The notes below the pieces were generated by a model. It worked only from the letters and a program-made list of their open reading frames with translations, ran no database searches and was not told where the DNA came from. Position numbers and translations under genes: made by a program. A stretch of 64,000 bases of DNA from Candidatus Hydrogenedentota bacterium (GTDB lineage: Bacteria; Hydrogenedentota; Hydrogenedentia; Hydrogenedentales; JAEUWI01), in contig JAHBVV010000001.1 of NCBI GenBank assembly GCA_019637335.1, forward strand, positions 813,440-877,439, in the 5' to 3' direction. Position 1 is the first letter of the stretch, and every line of letters starts with the position of its first letter. Positions 15,540 through 27,829 of this stretch are shown here, one piece after another.

Positions 15540-17921
15540 CTATTTCTTTATCAGCCAGACTTCGGCCACCTGCGTTCCACGGCCTTCGGGGATTTCCCAG
15601 GTGAGCTCGAGCTTGCCGTCGGCGGTCGCCGCTTTGGGAATACCATATTCCACCGGCCAGAGGGGCGTCTCGGAGAGCACGGGCCCGTGAATTTCATGGG
15701 TCCCGTCGGCCACGAGCGCGGTGGCGGCGCGGTAGCGGCCGAATTCGATCACCTTGACCTTGTATTCCGCATTGGGGTCGAGCCCGTCGTAGCGGAGGGT
15801 CAATGGGAAGCCGGCGAGCGTCTTCGCCTGGCTCAGCATGGAGTATTTGAAGTCGGGATTCACTTCCAAGGTCGTGTTGTCCTGCCAGCGGTAGTGTGAA
15901 CTCGTCACCTGCTCCACGCGGCTCGGGTTTTCTTCGAAACTCGCCGGGATCACGAGGCGCGGCTGTTTCTCGGGATTGCCCAGATCGTCGTAGAAGCCGC
16001 CCGGGCCGGGATCTTCCCAGTTGACCAGTGCGGCGATGGCTTCCAGGCGTTCGTCTTCGTTGTTCATGGCCAGGATCGCGCCGAACTGCTTCTCCAGCCA
16101 AGGCCGGTCATTCATGGGAATTTCCAGGGCGTCGAGGAGGGCGCCGCGCTCCGGATTGCGCGTGAAATAGGGCGGCTTCACACTGAACTGGAACCCGATG
16201 CTGTGGAACATCTGGTCCGCCAGCGCGCGCATTTCCTCGACGAGCCCGGGGGCGATTGCATCGGTGTCGGCCTGGGCGAACGCGGCCTTCGCCGCCGCGA
16301 TGGCGTCCGCCGCGCCGGTATCGCCGGCTTTGGCGAGCGCTGCGAAGGCTTCGCGCTCATATGCCGCCTCCGCGATGGCCCGCTCGCGGGTGAACTGATC
16401 GAAGATCGCGCGCATCAGGTACATCTGGTAGCGCCAGCTGGCCCGCACGGCGGGGCTGGCCTGCTCCCCTATCGCACGCCAGTGCGCCAGCGCCTTGGGG
16501 ATGTTCTCGTTTCGCTCCAGGTTGGCTTCGATGTTCGCCTGCAGCATCCAGAGCCCTTCGGCGACGGCTTCGCCCAGGTCCTCCCCGAAGAAGACCCGGC
16601 CATAGTCCACCACAATCTCGTGGATATCCGCGTCCGGATCCCACGCCAGCGCACTCCAGACCATCTTGTTCAGGTCGTCGTGGATGCCGTCGGAGTAGGA
16701 GCCGAAGCCGGCGGTATAGTGCGCGAAGGCGGTGTGTATCGCGTGCTGGTGGCCGGGGCGCGGGTTGATCCCCTCGCGCCCAAGGGTCTGCGCGATGCGG
16801 CCGTCCAGCCAGTGCACCTGGTATTGCGCGCGCACGTTGTGGGTAATGTCCGGGTAGTGGCGAATCTCATACTGGTCCGGCAGCCATTCGCGCGCCTGCT
16901 TCAGCGTATGCGCGGTCCCGGGGCCGTAGACATACCCGCCAAGCCACTTGGGCTGTTCCTCGCGGATGTAGTCGAACATCCAGTTGTACCATTCCGGCGT
17001 CATTTTCTGATTGGAGACGAAGATGCCGGCTTCGGGGTGGTAGCGGTGGAGCGACGCCGCCATCTTTTCCAGTGCCGGCATGAGCACTTTCGGGTGGTTG
17101 TTGCCCGGATCCCCGCCCGGGACGAAGACGTGATCGAGGCGCGGAATCTCCTGGAAGAATTGTTCCCGGTAGCCAATTTCCCGGTCATACTGTGCCTGAT
17201 CGTCCGTCAAAATGGGGACCGGATACCAGACAAACACCTCCAGGTCGTATTCATCCATCATCGCCGCCAGCTTCATGTTCATCGACCACTGGGACTCCGC
17301 CATCAGCACGCTGTCCTTCTCGCCCGGCGGCATGTCCTGAATGAGCTCCGCGCCGTTCGTCCCGAAGATGGCCATCTCGCGCAGGTACTGCTCGTAGGCG
17401 TTCACATCCCAGAGATCGTAACTGGTGGCGGTGTTGCGGTAGCCCAGCTGGTGGACGCGCATCGGGTATTTGGGGGCCGTGGCGATGCGCGTGTCACGCG
17501 GCAGCGTGATGGCGCCCGGGCGGAGGGTCATGGCGCGGAGCAGCCGGCCCACGCCGAACAAGGCGCCGCGGGCATCGCGTCCGGCGATCACCACCGTGTC
17601 ACCCGACACGCCCAGGGCGAAGCCCTCCTCCCCCGCCGGCACGGCAAGCCCGTTGGGAAGCGACACGCCTTCCGGCAACGCGTCCGCCGTCGCAATGACC
17701 ACCCGCGCCGCGCCGGGATAGTGATCGCGAATGTACCAGCGAATTCCCGTGCGCGCGTACACCTCGTCGCTCAGGAAATCCGCCGCCTTGCTCAGCGGGC
17801 CATCCGTCGGGGCGACGAGGACGGTGTTCCGGAGGTCGAGGGGACCTTGCGAAACGGCATGCAGCGCCGGCAGGAGGAAGAGAAGAGCGAGGGGTAGAAA
17901 GATGCGGATTCGACTGGTCAT
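15540..17921 (-). CDS. exported glycoside-hydrolase-like protein
   Basis: A 793-residue protein with a signal peptide (MTSRIRIFLPLALLFLLPAL, cleaved near HAVSQG). The first 140 residues resemble the small alpha/beta domain found before catalytic barrels in GH20, GH67 and GH84 enzymes (GEEGFALGVSGDTVVIAG, GALFGVGRLLRAM). The middle is rich in aromatic and acidic residues, as in a barrel (YDLEVFVWYPVPI, VFVPGGDPGNNHP). A helical region and a C-terminal beta domain follow. It probably acts on a polysaccharide in the periplasm. I cannot name the substrate or the catalytic pair. The stop abuts the tandem repeat. Confidence 0.8.
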   Translation of the reverse strand: MTSRIRIFLPLALLFLLPALHAVSQGPLDLRNTVLVAPTDGPLSKAADFLSDEVYARTGIRWYIRDHYPGAARVVIATADALPEGVSLPNGLAVPAGEEGFALGVSGDTVVIAGRDARGALFGVGRLLRAMTLRPGAITLPRDTRIATAPKYPMRVHQLGYRNTATSYDLWDVNAYEQYLREMAIFGTNGAELIQDMPPGEKDSVLMAESQWSMNMKLAAMMDEYDLEVFVWYPVPILTDDQAQYDREIGYREQFFQEIPRLDHVFVPGGDPGNNHPKVLMPALEKMAASLHRYHPEAGIFVSNQKMTPEWYNWMFDYIREEQPKWLGGYVYGPGTAHTLKQAREWLPDQYEIRHYPDITHNVRAQYQVHWLDGRIAQTLGREGINPRPGHQHAIHTAFAHYTAGFGSYSDGIHDDLNKMVWSALAWDPDADIHEIVVDYGRVFFGEDLGEAVAEGLWMLQANIEANLERNENIPKALAHWRAIGEQASPAVRASWRYQMYLMRAIFDQFTRERAIAEAAYEREAFAALAKAGDTGAADAIAAAKAAFAQADTDAIAPGLVEEMRALADQMFHSIGFQFSVKPPYFTRNPERGALLDALEIPMNDRPWLEKQFGAILAMNNEDERLEAIAALVNWEDPGPGGFYDDLGNPEKQPRLVIPASFEENPSRVEQVTSSHYRWQDNTTLEVNPDFKYSMLSQAKTLAGFPLTLRYDGLDPNAEYKVKVIEFGRYRAATALVADGTHEIHGPVLSETPLWPVEYGIPKAATADGKLELTWEIPEGRGTQVAEVWLIKK

Positions 17922-18078
17922 GATACGACGAGGTCCCGACGGGGTTGTGGGCGGGGCCCTGGGGGGCGGCCCAACAGCGAATTTGACTAAATCACATTAA
18001 GCCAGTGTAACCTCGAAAAGGTTGTACGTCAAATTCCGCGAAACCGGCACCTCCGCCGCACTCCGGGGTATGTCTCAC

Positions 18079-18107
18079 TTGCCCAACAACCCGACATCGG
18101 ATACAAT
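18079..18107 (+). promoter_or_regulatory. promoter of the vapBC-like pair
   Basis: TTGCCC (18079-18084), 17 bases, TACAAT (18102-18107), about 34 bases before the antitoxin ATG. Immediately downstream, ACACATA (18108-18114) and TATGTGT (18133-18139) form a perfect inverted repeat around the ribosome binding site. It is a likely site for autoregulation by the antitoxin. Confidence 0.65.
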
Positions 18108-18140
18108 ACACATAGAGCAACTATATTTGGAGTATGTGTC

Positions 18141-18368
18141 ATGCCACAGTTACACTGCTACGTGCCCGAGGACCTGGCCAAACGGCTTCAGGAGAAAGCG
18201 CGACACCAGCACCTCTCGGTCTCGAAATACCTCGCCAACCTGGTGGAGAAGGACGTGGGCAACGAATGGCCGGAGGGGTATTTTGAAACCGTGTGTGGAG
18301 GTTGGCAGGGCGAACCCCTTGAACGTCCCGATCAAGGCGAGTTTGAAGAGCGCGAGCCCTTCGACTGA
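18141..18368 (+). CDS. VapB-like antitoxin
   Basis: A 75-residue protein that opens with MPQLHCYVPEDLAKRLQEKA and LSVSKYLANLVEKD, a ribbon-helix-helix DNA-binding pattern. An acidic tail probably covers the toxin. GGAG lies nine bases upstream of the ATG. Its TGA overlaps the toxin ATG by one base. It probably represses its own promoter through the inverted repeat just upstream. Confidence 0.85.
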   Translation: MPQLHCYVPEDLAKRLQEKARHQHLSVSKYLANLVEKDVGNEWPEGYFETVCGGWQGEPLERPDQGEFEEREPFD

Positions 18369-18766
18369 TGTACCTGCTCGACACGAATGTCTGCATCCAT
18401 ATTCTGAATCGGTCTCACGCGGGGGTCGCGAGGCAGTTTCGCTTGCACGCGCCCAGAACGCTGACGTTATGTAGTGTCGTAAAAGCGGAATTGCTCTTCG
18501 GCGCGCGCCGGAGCAGCAGAGTCGAAGAGAACCTTCGCTTGCTGGAGGTTTTCTTTGCTCCGTTTCAGAGCCTTTCCTTCGATGATCGCTGCGCGGAGGA
18601 AGCGGCGCTGATTCGCGCCCAGCTCGCGGCGCAGGGCCGGCCCATCGGCCCGCACGATATCCTTATCGCCGCCACCGCGCGTGTACACGACGCGGTGCTG
18701 GTGACGCACAACACGGGCGAGTTTGCGCGCGTCACGGGGCTGCGGCTGGAGGATTGGGAAACGTGA
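18368..18766 (+). CDS. VapC-like PIN-domain toxin
   Basis: A 132-residue PIN-domain ribonuclease with the four acidic positions in place: MYLLDTNVCIHIL (D5), KAELLFGA, HDILIAATA and NTGEFARV. The length matches canonical VapC, unlike the longer PIN protein at 7.1-7.6 kb. It is translated from the TGATG overlap with the antitoxin. It lies convergent to carB. Confidence 0.92.
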   Translation: MYLLDTNVCIHILNRSHAGVARQFRLHAPRTLTLCSVVKAELLFGARRSSRVEENLRLLEVFFAPFQSLSFDDRCAEEAALIRAQLAAQGRPIGPHDILIAATARVHDAVLVTHNTGEFARVTGLRLEDWET

Positions 18767-18882
18767 ATCGGGAGCAGGGCGCGGCTACTCCACGGGTGGC
18801 CCGCGCCTGGCCGCAGGGACGGCAGGGACAATAGAGACGGCAGGCGCGCACATCGAAGCGAGGCGCGCTACCGCAGTCCGCC

Positions 18883-21800
18883 CTACTTCGACCGCATTGC
18901 GCCGTGGTATTCCTGCAGCGAGGTTGTGGAGAGTTTGCCGTCCTTGAGGGCGCGTATGGCCTGCACGGCGGCGCGGGCGGCGGCGAGGGTGGTCATGGTG
19001 GGGATGCTGTTTTCCAGGGCGGTGCGGCGGATCGCCACCTCGTCGTGCTTGGAGGCGGCGCCCATGGGGGTGTTGATGATCCAGTCCACCTGATCATTGA
19101 TGATGGCGTCGACGATATTGGGGCGTCCTTCGCCGACCTTGTAGACCTCTTCGACTTCGATGCCGTCTTTCCGGAGAATGGCGGCGGTGCCGTCGGTGGC
19201 CAGGAACTTGAAGCCGAGTTCGGCCAGGTCCTTGCCGAGCGAGCCGATCTTCTCCTTGTCCCGCGCGTTGAGGCTGATGAATACCGTGCCGCCGAGGGGG
19301 ACGCTGGCGCCCGCGGCGATCTGGCTCTTGGCGAAGGCGAGGCCCATGTTCTGGTCGATGCCCATGACCTCGCCGGTGCTGCGCATCTCGGGTCCAAGCA
19401 GGATATCCACGCCGGGGAACTTGATGAAGGGGAGCACCACTTCCTTGGCGGAGGTGTATTCCGGGGTTGGATCCTCAGTGAAGCCCAGCTCCTTTAGGGT
19501 CTTGCCGGCCATGACGCGCGCGGCGAGCTTGGCGAGCGGCACGCCGATGGCCTTGCTGACGAAGGGGACGGTGCGGCTGGCGCGGGGGTTCACCTCCAGC
19601 AGGAAGATATCGGCGTCGCGTATGGCGAACTGGATGTTCATGAGGCCGATGACGTTCAATTCCAGGGCAAGCGCGCGGGTCTGCGCCTTCACTTCCTCTA
19701 TCAGCGCGGGATCCAGATCGTAGGGCGGCAGGATACAGGCGCTGTCGCCGGAGTGCACGCCCGCCTCTTCGATGTGCTGCATAATGCCCGCCACCACCAC
19801 CGTCTCACCGTCGGAGATGGCGTCCACATCCAGCTCGATGGCCCCTTCCAGGAACTTGTCGATAAGGATGGGGGAATCGGGAGAAGCCTCCACGGCGTAG
19901 GTCATATAGCGGTTGAGGGAATCGCGATCATATACGATTTCCATTGCGCGGCCGCCCAGCACGAATGAAGGGCGGACCACCACGGGATAGCCGATCTTCT
20001 CCGCAATCACGGCGGCTTCGTCAAACGATACAGCGGTATCATTGGCCGGCTGCAGCAGGTTCAACTTCTCCACGACCTCACGGAAGCGCTTGCGGTCCTC
20101 GGCGCGGGCGATGCTGTCCGGCGAGGTGCCGATGATGGGGGCGCCCGCCGCCTCGAGTCGCTCGGCCAGGTTCAGGGGAGTCTGGCCGCCATACTGCACG
20201 ATCACGCCCTTTGGCTGGACACGATCGATGATGTTCATCACGTCTTCGAAGGTCACCGGCTCGAAGAAGAGGCTGTCGGAGGTGTCGTAGTCGGTTGAAA
20301 CGGTCTCCGGGTTGCAGTTGACCATGATGGTCTCGTAGCCGTCTTCCTTCAGGGCGAACGCCGCGTGCACACAGCAGTAGTCGAACTCAATGCCCTGCCC
20401 GATGCGGTTGGGGCCGCCGCCCAGAATGACGATACGCTCCTTGTCGCTGCCTCGGAATTCGTCTTCATCGCCGTAGGACGAGTAGTAATAGGGGGTGTAG
20501 GCCTCGAATTCCGCCGCGCAGGTATCCACCAGTCGGTAGCACGGGAGCACGCCCAGTTTCTTCCGCCGCGTGCGGATGGACTGGTCGGACTTGCTCCAGA
20601 GCCGGGCAAGCTGCTGATCCGAGAAGCCCATTTCCTTTGCGCGCCGGAGGGTTGCGGCGTCGTCTGGGTTCGCGGCGGCGAGCGCCCGGTATTCGTCCAC
20701 GATTTCCTTCATCTGCCGGAGGAACCAGGGATCGATCCAGGTGGCCTTGTAGATCTGGTCCACGGTCGCGCCCAGCGCCATGGCCTCGGCGATCTGGCTG
20801 AGGCGATCGGGCGTGGGAAGCCGCATCGCGTGGAGCAGGGCCTCTTTTTCCTTCTCGCTGCCGGGCTGGTCGGTGAGGGGCTTGGCCTTGCCGTCGCCAA
20901 GCAGGCCGCTGCGCCCGATTTCGAGGCCGCGCATGCCTTTCTGCAACGATTCCTTGAAGGTGCGCCCGATGGCCATGGTTTCGCCGACGCTCTTCATCTG
21001 CACGCCGAGGTGCGGCTCGGAGCCGGGGAACTTTTCGAAGGCCCAGCGGGGGATCTTGGTCACGACGTAGTCGATGGTGGGCTCGAAGGAGGCGGGCGTC
21101 TCGCGCGTGATGTCGTTTCGGATTTCGTCGAGCGAGTAGCCGACCGCGAGTTTCGCGGCGATCTTGGCGATCGGGAAGCCGGTCGCCTTGGAGGCCAGCG
21201 CGGAGCTACGGGAGACGCGCGGGTTCATCTCGATGACGATCATGCGCCCTGTTTCGGGATGCACGGCGAACTGCACGTTCGAGCCCCCGGTATCCACGCC
21301 GATTTCGCGGATGATGGCGACGGCGGCGTCGCGCATTACCTGGTATTCCTTGTCCGTCAGCGTCTGCGCGGGTGCCACGGTGATGCTGTCGCCGGTGTGC
21401 ACGCCCATGGCGTCCACGTTTTCGATCGAGCAGATGATCACGACGTTGTCGTGGAGGTCGCGCATGACCTCGAGCTCGAATTCTTTCCAGCCGATGATCG
21501 ATTCCTCGATCAGGACTTCCGTGACGGGGCTCATTTCCAGCCCGTACTTGACGGCCTTTTCGTATTCGTCCTTGTTGAAGGCGAGCCCCGCGCCCGAACC
21601 GCCGAGCGTGAAGGCGGGACGGATGACGGCCGCGTAGTTCACTTCCACGCCGAAGTCCCGGGCCTCTTCCAGCGTGTGCACGACCTGGCTGCGGGGCACG
21701 TCGAGGCCGATCTTGATCATGGCCTCCTTGAACTCGCCCCGGTCCTCGGCCTTTCGGATGGCGGGCAGCTTCGCGCCGATCAGTTCGCAGCCGTACTTCT

Positions 21801-22125
21801 CCAGGATGCCGGCTTCCGCCAGGTTCACGGCCAGGTTCAGACCGGTCTGGCCGCCGACCGTCGGCAGGAGCGCGTCGGGGCGCTCGCGCTCGATGACGCG
21901 TTCGAGGAACTCCACCGTCAGTGGCTCGATGTAGACGCGATCGGCCGTATCGGGGTCGGTCATGATGGTGGCCGGGTTGCTGTTGACCAGAACGACCTCG
22001 TAGCCTTCCTCGCGCAGCGCCTTGCACGCCTGCGTACCGGAGTAGTCGAATTCGCAGGCCTGCCCGATCACGATCGGGCCGGAGCCAATCAACATGATTT
22101 TCTTGAGGTCAGTTCTCTTCGGCAT
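18883..22125 (-). CDS. carB: carbamoyl-phosphate synthase large subunit
   Basis: Makes carbamoyl phosphate from bicarbonate, ATP and glutamine-derived ammonia for pyrimidines and arginine. The 1080-residue protein shows the expected internal duplication of two ATP-grasp halves: [20 protein letters not shown] near the N-terminus and [19 protein letters not shown] in the middle. Each half has its own NSNPAT or NCNPET and FVLGGRAM-type segments. A C-terminal regulatory domain starts with [12 protein letters not shown] start at ATG 22125; the frame opens 14 codons earlier without a ribosome binding site. carA is not adjacent. greA lies upstream on the same strand, with a hairpin between them. Confidence 0.97.
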   Translation of the reverse strand: MPKRTDLKKIMLIGSGPIVIGQACEFDYSGTQACKALREEGYEVVLVNSNPATIMTDPDTADRVYIEPLTVEFLERVIERERPDALLPTVGGQTGLNLAVNLAEAGILEKYGCELIGAKLPAIRKAEDRGEFKEAMIKIGLDVPRSQVVHTLEEARDFGVEVNYAAVIRPAFTLGGSGAGLAFNKDEYEKAVKYGLEMSPVTEVLIEESIIGWKEFELEVMRDLHDNVVIICSIENVDAMGVHTGDSITVAPAQTLTDKEYQVMRDAAVAIIREIGVDTGGSNVQFAVHPETGRMIVIEMNPRVSRSSALASKATGFPIAKIAAKLAVGYSLDEIRNDITRETPASFEPTIDYVVTKIPRWAFEKFPGSEPHLGVQMKSVGETMAIGRTFKESLQKGMRGLEIGRSGLLGDGKAKPLTDQPGSEKEKEALLHAMRLPTPDRLSQIAEAMALGATVDQIYKATWIDPWFLRQMKEIVDEYRALAAANPDDAATLRRAKEMGFSDQQLARLWSKSDQSIRTRRKKLGVLPCYRLVDTCAAEFEAYTPYYYSSYGDEDEFRGSDKERIVILGGGPNRIGQGIEFDYCCVHAAFALKEDGYETIMVNCNPETVSTDYDTSDSLFFEPVTFEDVMNIIDRVQPKGVIVQYGGQTPLNLAERLEAAGAPIIGTSPDSIARAEDRKRFREVVEKLNLLQPANDTAVSFDEAAVIAEKIGYPVVVRPSFVLGGRAMEIVYDRDSLNRYMTYAVEASPDSPILIDKFLEGAIELDVDAISDGETVVVAGIMQHIEEAGVHSGDSACILPPYDLDPALIEEVKAQTRALALELNVIGLMNIQFAIRDADIFLLEVNPRASRTVPFVSKAIGVPLAKLAARVMAGKTLKELGFTEDPTPEYTSAKEVVLPFIKFPGVDILLGPEMRSTGEVMGIDQNMGLAFAKSQIAAGASVPLGGTVFISLNARDKEKIGSLGKDLAELGFKFLATDGTAAILRKDGIEVEEVYKVGEGRPNIVDAIINDQVDWIINTPMGAASKHDEVAIRRTALENSIPTMTTLAAARAAVQAIRALKDGKLSTTSLQEYHGAMRSK

Positions 22126-22220
22126 AGCACACCTGGTCCAGGTCCCGATTGCTCGGTGGGGAAGCACACTCCGGTTCTGCGCGGCGAGGCGTCAGGGCGG
22201 GGCCGGAAATTCCCGCCGGG

Positions 22221-22245
22221 AAAGGGCCCGCCGGAAAGCGGGCCC
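22221..22245 (-). terminator. hairpin between greA and carB
   Basis: GGGCCCGC (22224-22231) and GCGGGCCC (22238-22245) form an eight-pair stem with a six-base loop, seven bases after the greA stop. The U tract on the minus strand is only three residues, so it may be an attenuating or weak terminator. Confidence 0.55.
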
Positions 22246-22251
22246 CGGGTA

Positions 22252-22719
22252 TCAGTAACTAATTTCCAGAATCTTGAGCTTGAGGTCGCCCGCAGGCACC
22301 TTCGCCACCACTTCTTCACCCGAGGCCTTTCCCAACATGGCTTTCCCGACCGGCGAACTCGTCGAAATTTTACCGTTCACCATGTCGGCTTCCACGGGGC
22401 TGACGAGGGTGTAGCTAATCTCTTTTTTCGTTTTCACGTTCAGTACGCGGACCGTCGCGCCCATGTAGGCCTTGCTGGTGTCGATATCCTGCTCTTCGAG
22501 GATCTCGGAGCGGGCGATTTTGTCCTCGGTGTCCTTGATCTTGGCGTGGAGCATGGCCTGCTCCTCTTTCGCCGAGTGGTATTCCGCGTTTTCCTTGAGG
22601 TCACCGAGCGAGCGTGCGTGCTCGATCGCCGCCGCCACCAGCATGCGCCGCTCGTTCATTTCCTGGAGCTCGCGCTTGAGCTTCTCAAGGCCATCCCGCG
22701 AGATATACAGTTTTTCCAT
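22252..22719 (-). CDS. greA: transcription elongation factor GreA
   Basis: Rescues backtracked RNA polymerase by stimulating transcript cleavage. The 155-residue protein has the N-terminal coiled coil with the tip SLGDLKENAEYHSAKEEQ, whose acidic residues enter the polymerase channel. The C-terminal domain ends with SPVGKAMLGKASGEEV. ATG 22719 begins MEKLYISRDGLEKLK; upstream codons in frame are not GreA-like. It is divergent from guaB. Confidence 0.97.
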   Translation of the reverse strand: MEKLYISRDGLEKLKRELQEMNERRMLVAAAIEHARSLGDLKENAEYHSAKEEQAMLHAKIKDTEDKIARSEILEEQDIDTSKAYMGATVRVLNVKTKKEISYTLVSPVEADMVNGKISTSSPVGKAMLGKASGEEVVAKVPAGDLKLKILEISY

Positions 22720-22813
22720 GACAGGTTTCCGTGGGTTTTCGTGGCTACTGCTTGAATCCTGAAGCCACGCGGCAAACGGGCGACGCCCCGCGCCGGCGTG
22801 CTGGCCCATTTAG

Positions 22814-24469
<1,656 letters not shown>

Positions 24470-24522
24470 CCGGGGGTCGCGCGGGGCCCCGCCCGGGAGC
24501 GCCCGCGTTGGAAGGAATTGCC

Positions 24523-26070
24523 ATGCAGGGAATCGGACGCCCCATTGTCGTTCTGGATTTTGGCGCCCAGTACAGCAAGCTCATTGCGCGGCGCGTGCGC
24601 GAAGCGGAAGTCTACAGCCTGATACTCCCGTTTAACGCGCCGCTGGACGAAATCCGCGCGCTGGACCCCGCGGGCCTCATATTCAGCGGCGGCCCCGCGA
24701 GCGTGCATGTGGACGGTGCCCCGTTGCCGGATCCGGGCGTGTTCGACCTGGGGGTTCCCATCCTGGGCATCTGCTACGGGGTGCAACTCCTGGCGCATAT
24801 GCTCGGGGGCAAGGTCGAAGCGGCGGACGAGCGCGAGTACGGCATCGCCCACCTCACTCACAACGATCCGACCGGGTTCCTGGCCAACATCAATGAACAT
24901 GCGCAGGTATGGATGAGCCACGGCGATCGCATCACGCGGCTGCCGGATGGCTTCCAGGCCATTGGGCGCACCGAGAACTCGCCCTATGCGGCGATCGCGG
25001 ATCCGTCCCGCAAGCGCTACGGCGTGCAGTTCCATCCCGAAGTTGTTCACACGCCGCAGGGCGCCGAGATGATCTCCAATTTCGTGCACACGGTTTGCGG
25101 TTGCGGCGCGGGCTGGAATATGGGGTCTTTTGTCGATGTGGCGGTTCAGGAGATCCGAGACCGCGTGGGCAATCGCCAGGTGCTCTGCGGGCTCAGCGGC
25201 GGCGTCGATTCCAGCGTGGCGGCGGCGCTCATTCATAAGGCCATCGGCGACAACCTCACGTGCGTGTTTGTGAACAACGGCCTGCTCCGCAAGGGCGAGG
25301 CCGATCTGGTCCAGCATGTGTTCCGCGACAACTTCCACATCAATCTCGACTACGTGGACGCCGAGGATCTGTTTCTCGATGCGCTGGCGGGCGTCACCGA
25401 TCCGGAGCGCAAGCGCAAGATAATCGGCAATCTTTTCGTGGACGTATTCGAAAAAGAGGCCACGCGCCTGGGGCACATGGACTTCCTCGCCCAGGGCACG
25501 CTGTACCCCGATGTCATCGAGTCCGTCTCCGCGACGGGCGGGCCTTCGGTCACGATCAAGAGCCACCACAATGTGGGCGGCCTCCCCGAGAAGATGAACA
25601 TGGAGTTGCTGGAGCCCCTCCGCGAGCTTTTCAAGGACGAAGTGCGCGCACTCGGCCTGGAACTGGGGCTTCCGAAGGAAATTGTATACCGGCACCCCTT
25701 CCCCGGTCCGGGCCTCGGGGTCCGCTGCATCGGCGAGGTGACGCGCGAGCGCCTGAAGACCCTGCGCGAGGCCGACGCCATCTTCATCGAGGAGATCCGG
25801 AAGGCGGGCCTGTACGACGCCATCTGGCAGGCCCTGGTCTGCCTGCTGCCCGTGCGCAGCGTGGGCGTGCAGGGCGACGAGCGGACGTACGAGGAGGTGT
25901 GCAGCCTGCGCGCGGTGACGTCGGAAGATGCGATGACCGCCGACTGGTTCCGCTTTCCCCCGGAGGTGCTCCAGCGCGCGAGCAACCGCATCTGCAACGA
26001 GGTGAAGCACATTAACCGCGTGCTGTACGATGTCACCTCGAAGCCGCCGGGCACGATCGAGTGGGAGTAG
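24523..26070 (+). CDS. guaA: GMP synthase (glutamine-hydrolysing)
   Basis: Aminates XMP to GMP. The 515-residue protein has a class I amidotransferase domain with the nucleophile in GICYGVQLL (C84) and [12 protein letters not shown]. The ATP-pyrophosphatase domain has the P-loop LSGGVDSSV, and the C-terminal dimerisation part ends [15 protein letters not shown] lies six bases before the ATG. It is the second gene of guaBA. Confidence 0.98.
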   Translation: MQGIGRPIVVLDFGAQYSKLIARRVREAEVYSLILPFNAPLDEIRALDPAGLIFSGGPASVHVDGAPLPDPGVFDLGVPILGICYGVQLLAHMLGGKVEAADEREYGIAHLTHNDPTGFLANINEHAQVWMSHGDRITRLPDGFQAIGRTENSPYAAIADPSRKRYGVQFHPEVVHTPQGAEMISNFVHTVCGCGAGWNMGSFVDVAVQEIRDRVGNRQVLCGLSGGVDSSVAAALIHKAIGDNLTCVFVNNGLLRKGEADLVQHVFRDNFHINLDYVDAEDLFLDALAGVTDPERKRKIIGNLFVDVFEKEATRLGHMDFLAQGTLYPDVIESVSATGGPSVTIKSHHNVGGLPEKMNMELLEPLRELFKDEVRALGLELGLPKEIVYRHPFPGPGLGVRCIGEVTRERLKTLREADAIFIEEIRKAGLYDAIWQALVCLLPVRSVGVQGDERTYEEVCSLRAVTSEDAMTADWFRFPPEVLQRASNRICNEVKHINRVLYDVTSKPPGTIEWE

Positions 26071-26557
26071 CGGAATTCCGTCGTTCACTTCTTTCTGGCT
26101 GTGAACGAGATGTTGAAATTCGTGTAACACTTTGGCGGAGTGAAGTCCCCCCGGTGGATGAGGATGTCTCGGTCAAGACAGCGTGAATCGAAGGATCGCG
26201 GACATTCCTGTCCGCGGCAGGAGGAGCGCAATACTTCAAGTGATCGATGCGCTTGTGAAATGGCCCCGGTCCCCATTGCATTCCGGTTTCGGGGACGCCG
26301 GGAGTCTATTCCAGGCCAGCCATGCCCGTCGAATGCCGAAGCGGGCGTTGCCGCAGGCAGGAATGCCCGCGATCCGATAGCCGGGCGTCCTCGCAATGTC
26401 CCGGAGCGCTTGAAATGATACCTGCTCGCGGCTTCAGATAGCTAGAGTCGTACAAATCCATTTATTGCCACAAAGAAGCGCAGAGAGCACAGAGAGCCTT
26501 CTTCTCCGCGGTCTCTGCGTTCTTTTGTGGCTGAACCATTGGTTGGGCCCGTCACGT
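26071..26557. repeat. intergenic region with two dispersed palindromic repeats
   Basis: No supported gene. The first element (26189-26375) has inverted arms that match those between cas1 and cas2, with inner palindromes such as GCGGACA-TTCC-TGTCCGC (26198-26215). The second (about 26466-26534) is an imperfect palindrome that opens GCCACAAAGAAGCGCAGAGA and closes TCTCTGCGTTCTTTTGTGGC. That is a type of sequence seen between genes in many genomes of this general group. It ends about 25 bases before the sulfatase start. Confidence 0.75.
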
Positions 26558-27829
26558 ATGAGCACTATCCTCCTCCCCGTTCTCTTCGCCGCCCTCGCGG
26601 CGCCGAATGTTGTGTTTATCTCGGTCGACACCCTGCGCGCGGACCATCTGGGCGCCTACGGTTTCCACCGCAACACGACGCCCCACCTCGACCGGCTTGC
26701 GGAACAGTCGCTGCTCTTTGAGGACGCGCTTTGCGAACAGCCCCAGACCGGCCCTTCCATGATCGCGATGCTGGCGTCCCGGGTCCCGCGCGTGACCGGC
26801 GCGATCCGCAACGGCGTCCCCCTGCCGCCCGGCACGCCCACGGCGCCGATGATCTTCGAGAGCGCCGGCTATCAGACCGCCGCAATCGTCAGCAACTGGA
26901 ATCTCAAGCCGAAACTCTCCGGGCTCGACCGGGGTTTCCAGCATTACGACGCGGATTTCGGGCGGGGCTTCCTGGGCCGGGAAAAGGATGAGATAGCGGC
27001 GGACGAGGTCACGGATCGCGCCCTGGCCTGGCTCGCGCAACGGGATACCGCGCGCCCGATGTTCTTCTGGGTTCACTACATGGACCCGCATGCACCGTAC
27101 AAGAAGAAGCGCGGATTCGAGGAGCAGCTCGGCATGACGGACAATACGCGCGGCCGCCGCATCGATCCGCCGGAAGATCGCTACCAGACCGAGGTAGCCT
27201 TTGCCGACCAGCAGATCGGGCGCCTGCTGGACGCGCTGCCCCGCGAGAACACCTTCATCGTGTTCACCGCCGACCACGGCGAGGGCCTTGGCGAGCACAA
27301 TGAGTGGGGCCATTCCCGCTACCTGTACCAGACCACCATGCACATCCCGCTGTTCATCCACGGCCCGGGCGTTGCGCCCGGCCGGAGCGACGCGCCCGTG
27401 CGCGGGATCGATATCGGGCCGACGCTCCTCGGGCTCGCCGGGCTGGCCGCGCCGGAGAGCATGCAGGGGCAGAACCTGCAGGCCGCGCTTCCACAATCCG
27501 GGACCCCGCGCGAAGTCGAGACCTACGGCGGCGGCGTGCCGGACGGGGAGGATGTTCGCGAGGCCCTGGCCACGCGCCCTCCGGATCGGCAGGCCATCGT
27601 GATTGACGGCTGGAAGCTGATCCGGAATGAAGGCGGCGCGCGGGAACTCTACAACCTGCGCGACGATCCCGAGGAAGAGCACAACCGCGTTGAGGACGAC
27701 CCCGAACGCGCCGCGGACCTCGAAGCGACGCTGGAGACGTGGCATCGGGAAACCCCGCGCAACCAGTCCACCGCCGAGGACCTCTCCGACGAAGACCTCC
27801 GCATGCTGGAGGCCCAAGGCTATCTTTGA
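26558..27829 (+). CDS. sulfatase-fold hydrolase, secreted
   Basis: A 423-residue member of the alkaline phosphatase/sulfatase superfamily with a short signal peptide (MSTILLPVLFAALAA). Metal-binding segments are ISVDTLRADHLG at the N-terminus and FTADHGEGLGEH with WGHS later. At the nucleophile position, where sulfatases have Cys or Ser in CxPxR, this protein has PQTGPSMIAMLASR. A threonine (T) would be the nucleophile and no formylglycine could form. It may be a phosphodiester or phosphonate hydrolase, or a divergent sulfatase. ATG 26558 begins the signal peptide. Upstream in-frame codons lie in the palindromic repeat. Confidence 0.85.
   Translation: MSTILLPVLFAALAAPNVVFISVDTLRADHLGAYGFHRNTTPHLDRLAEQSLLFEDALCEQPQTGPSMIAMLASRVPRVTGAIRNGVPLPPGTPTAPMIFESAGYQTAAIVSNWNLKPKLSGLDRGFQHYDADFGRGFLGREKDEIAADEVTDRALAWLAQRDTARPMFFWVHYMDPHAPYKKKRGFEEQLGMTDNTRGRRIDPPEDRYQTEVAFADQQIGRLLDALPRENTFIVFTADHGEGLGEHNEWGHSRYLYQTTMHIPLFIHGPGVAPGRSDAPVRGIDIGPTLLGLAGLAAPESMQGQNLQAALPQSGTPREVETYGGGVPDGEDVREALATRPPDRQAIVIDGWKLIRNEGGARELYNLRDDPEEEHNRVEDDPERAADLEATLETWHRETPRNQSTAEDLSDEDLRMLEAQGYL

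Noticed and set aside
15057-15899. Open frame through the 86-bp tandem repeat as a repeat protein
   Set aside because: It runs into the antisense of the glycoside-hydrolase-like gene, and unit length varies (83-87) without keeping frame.
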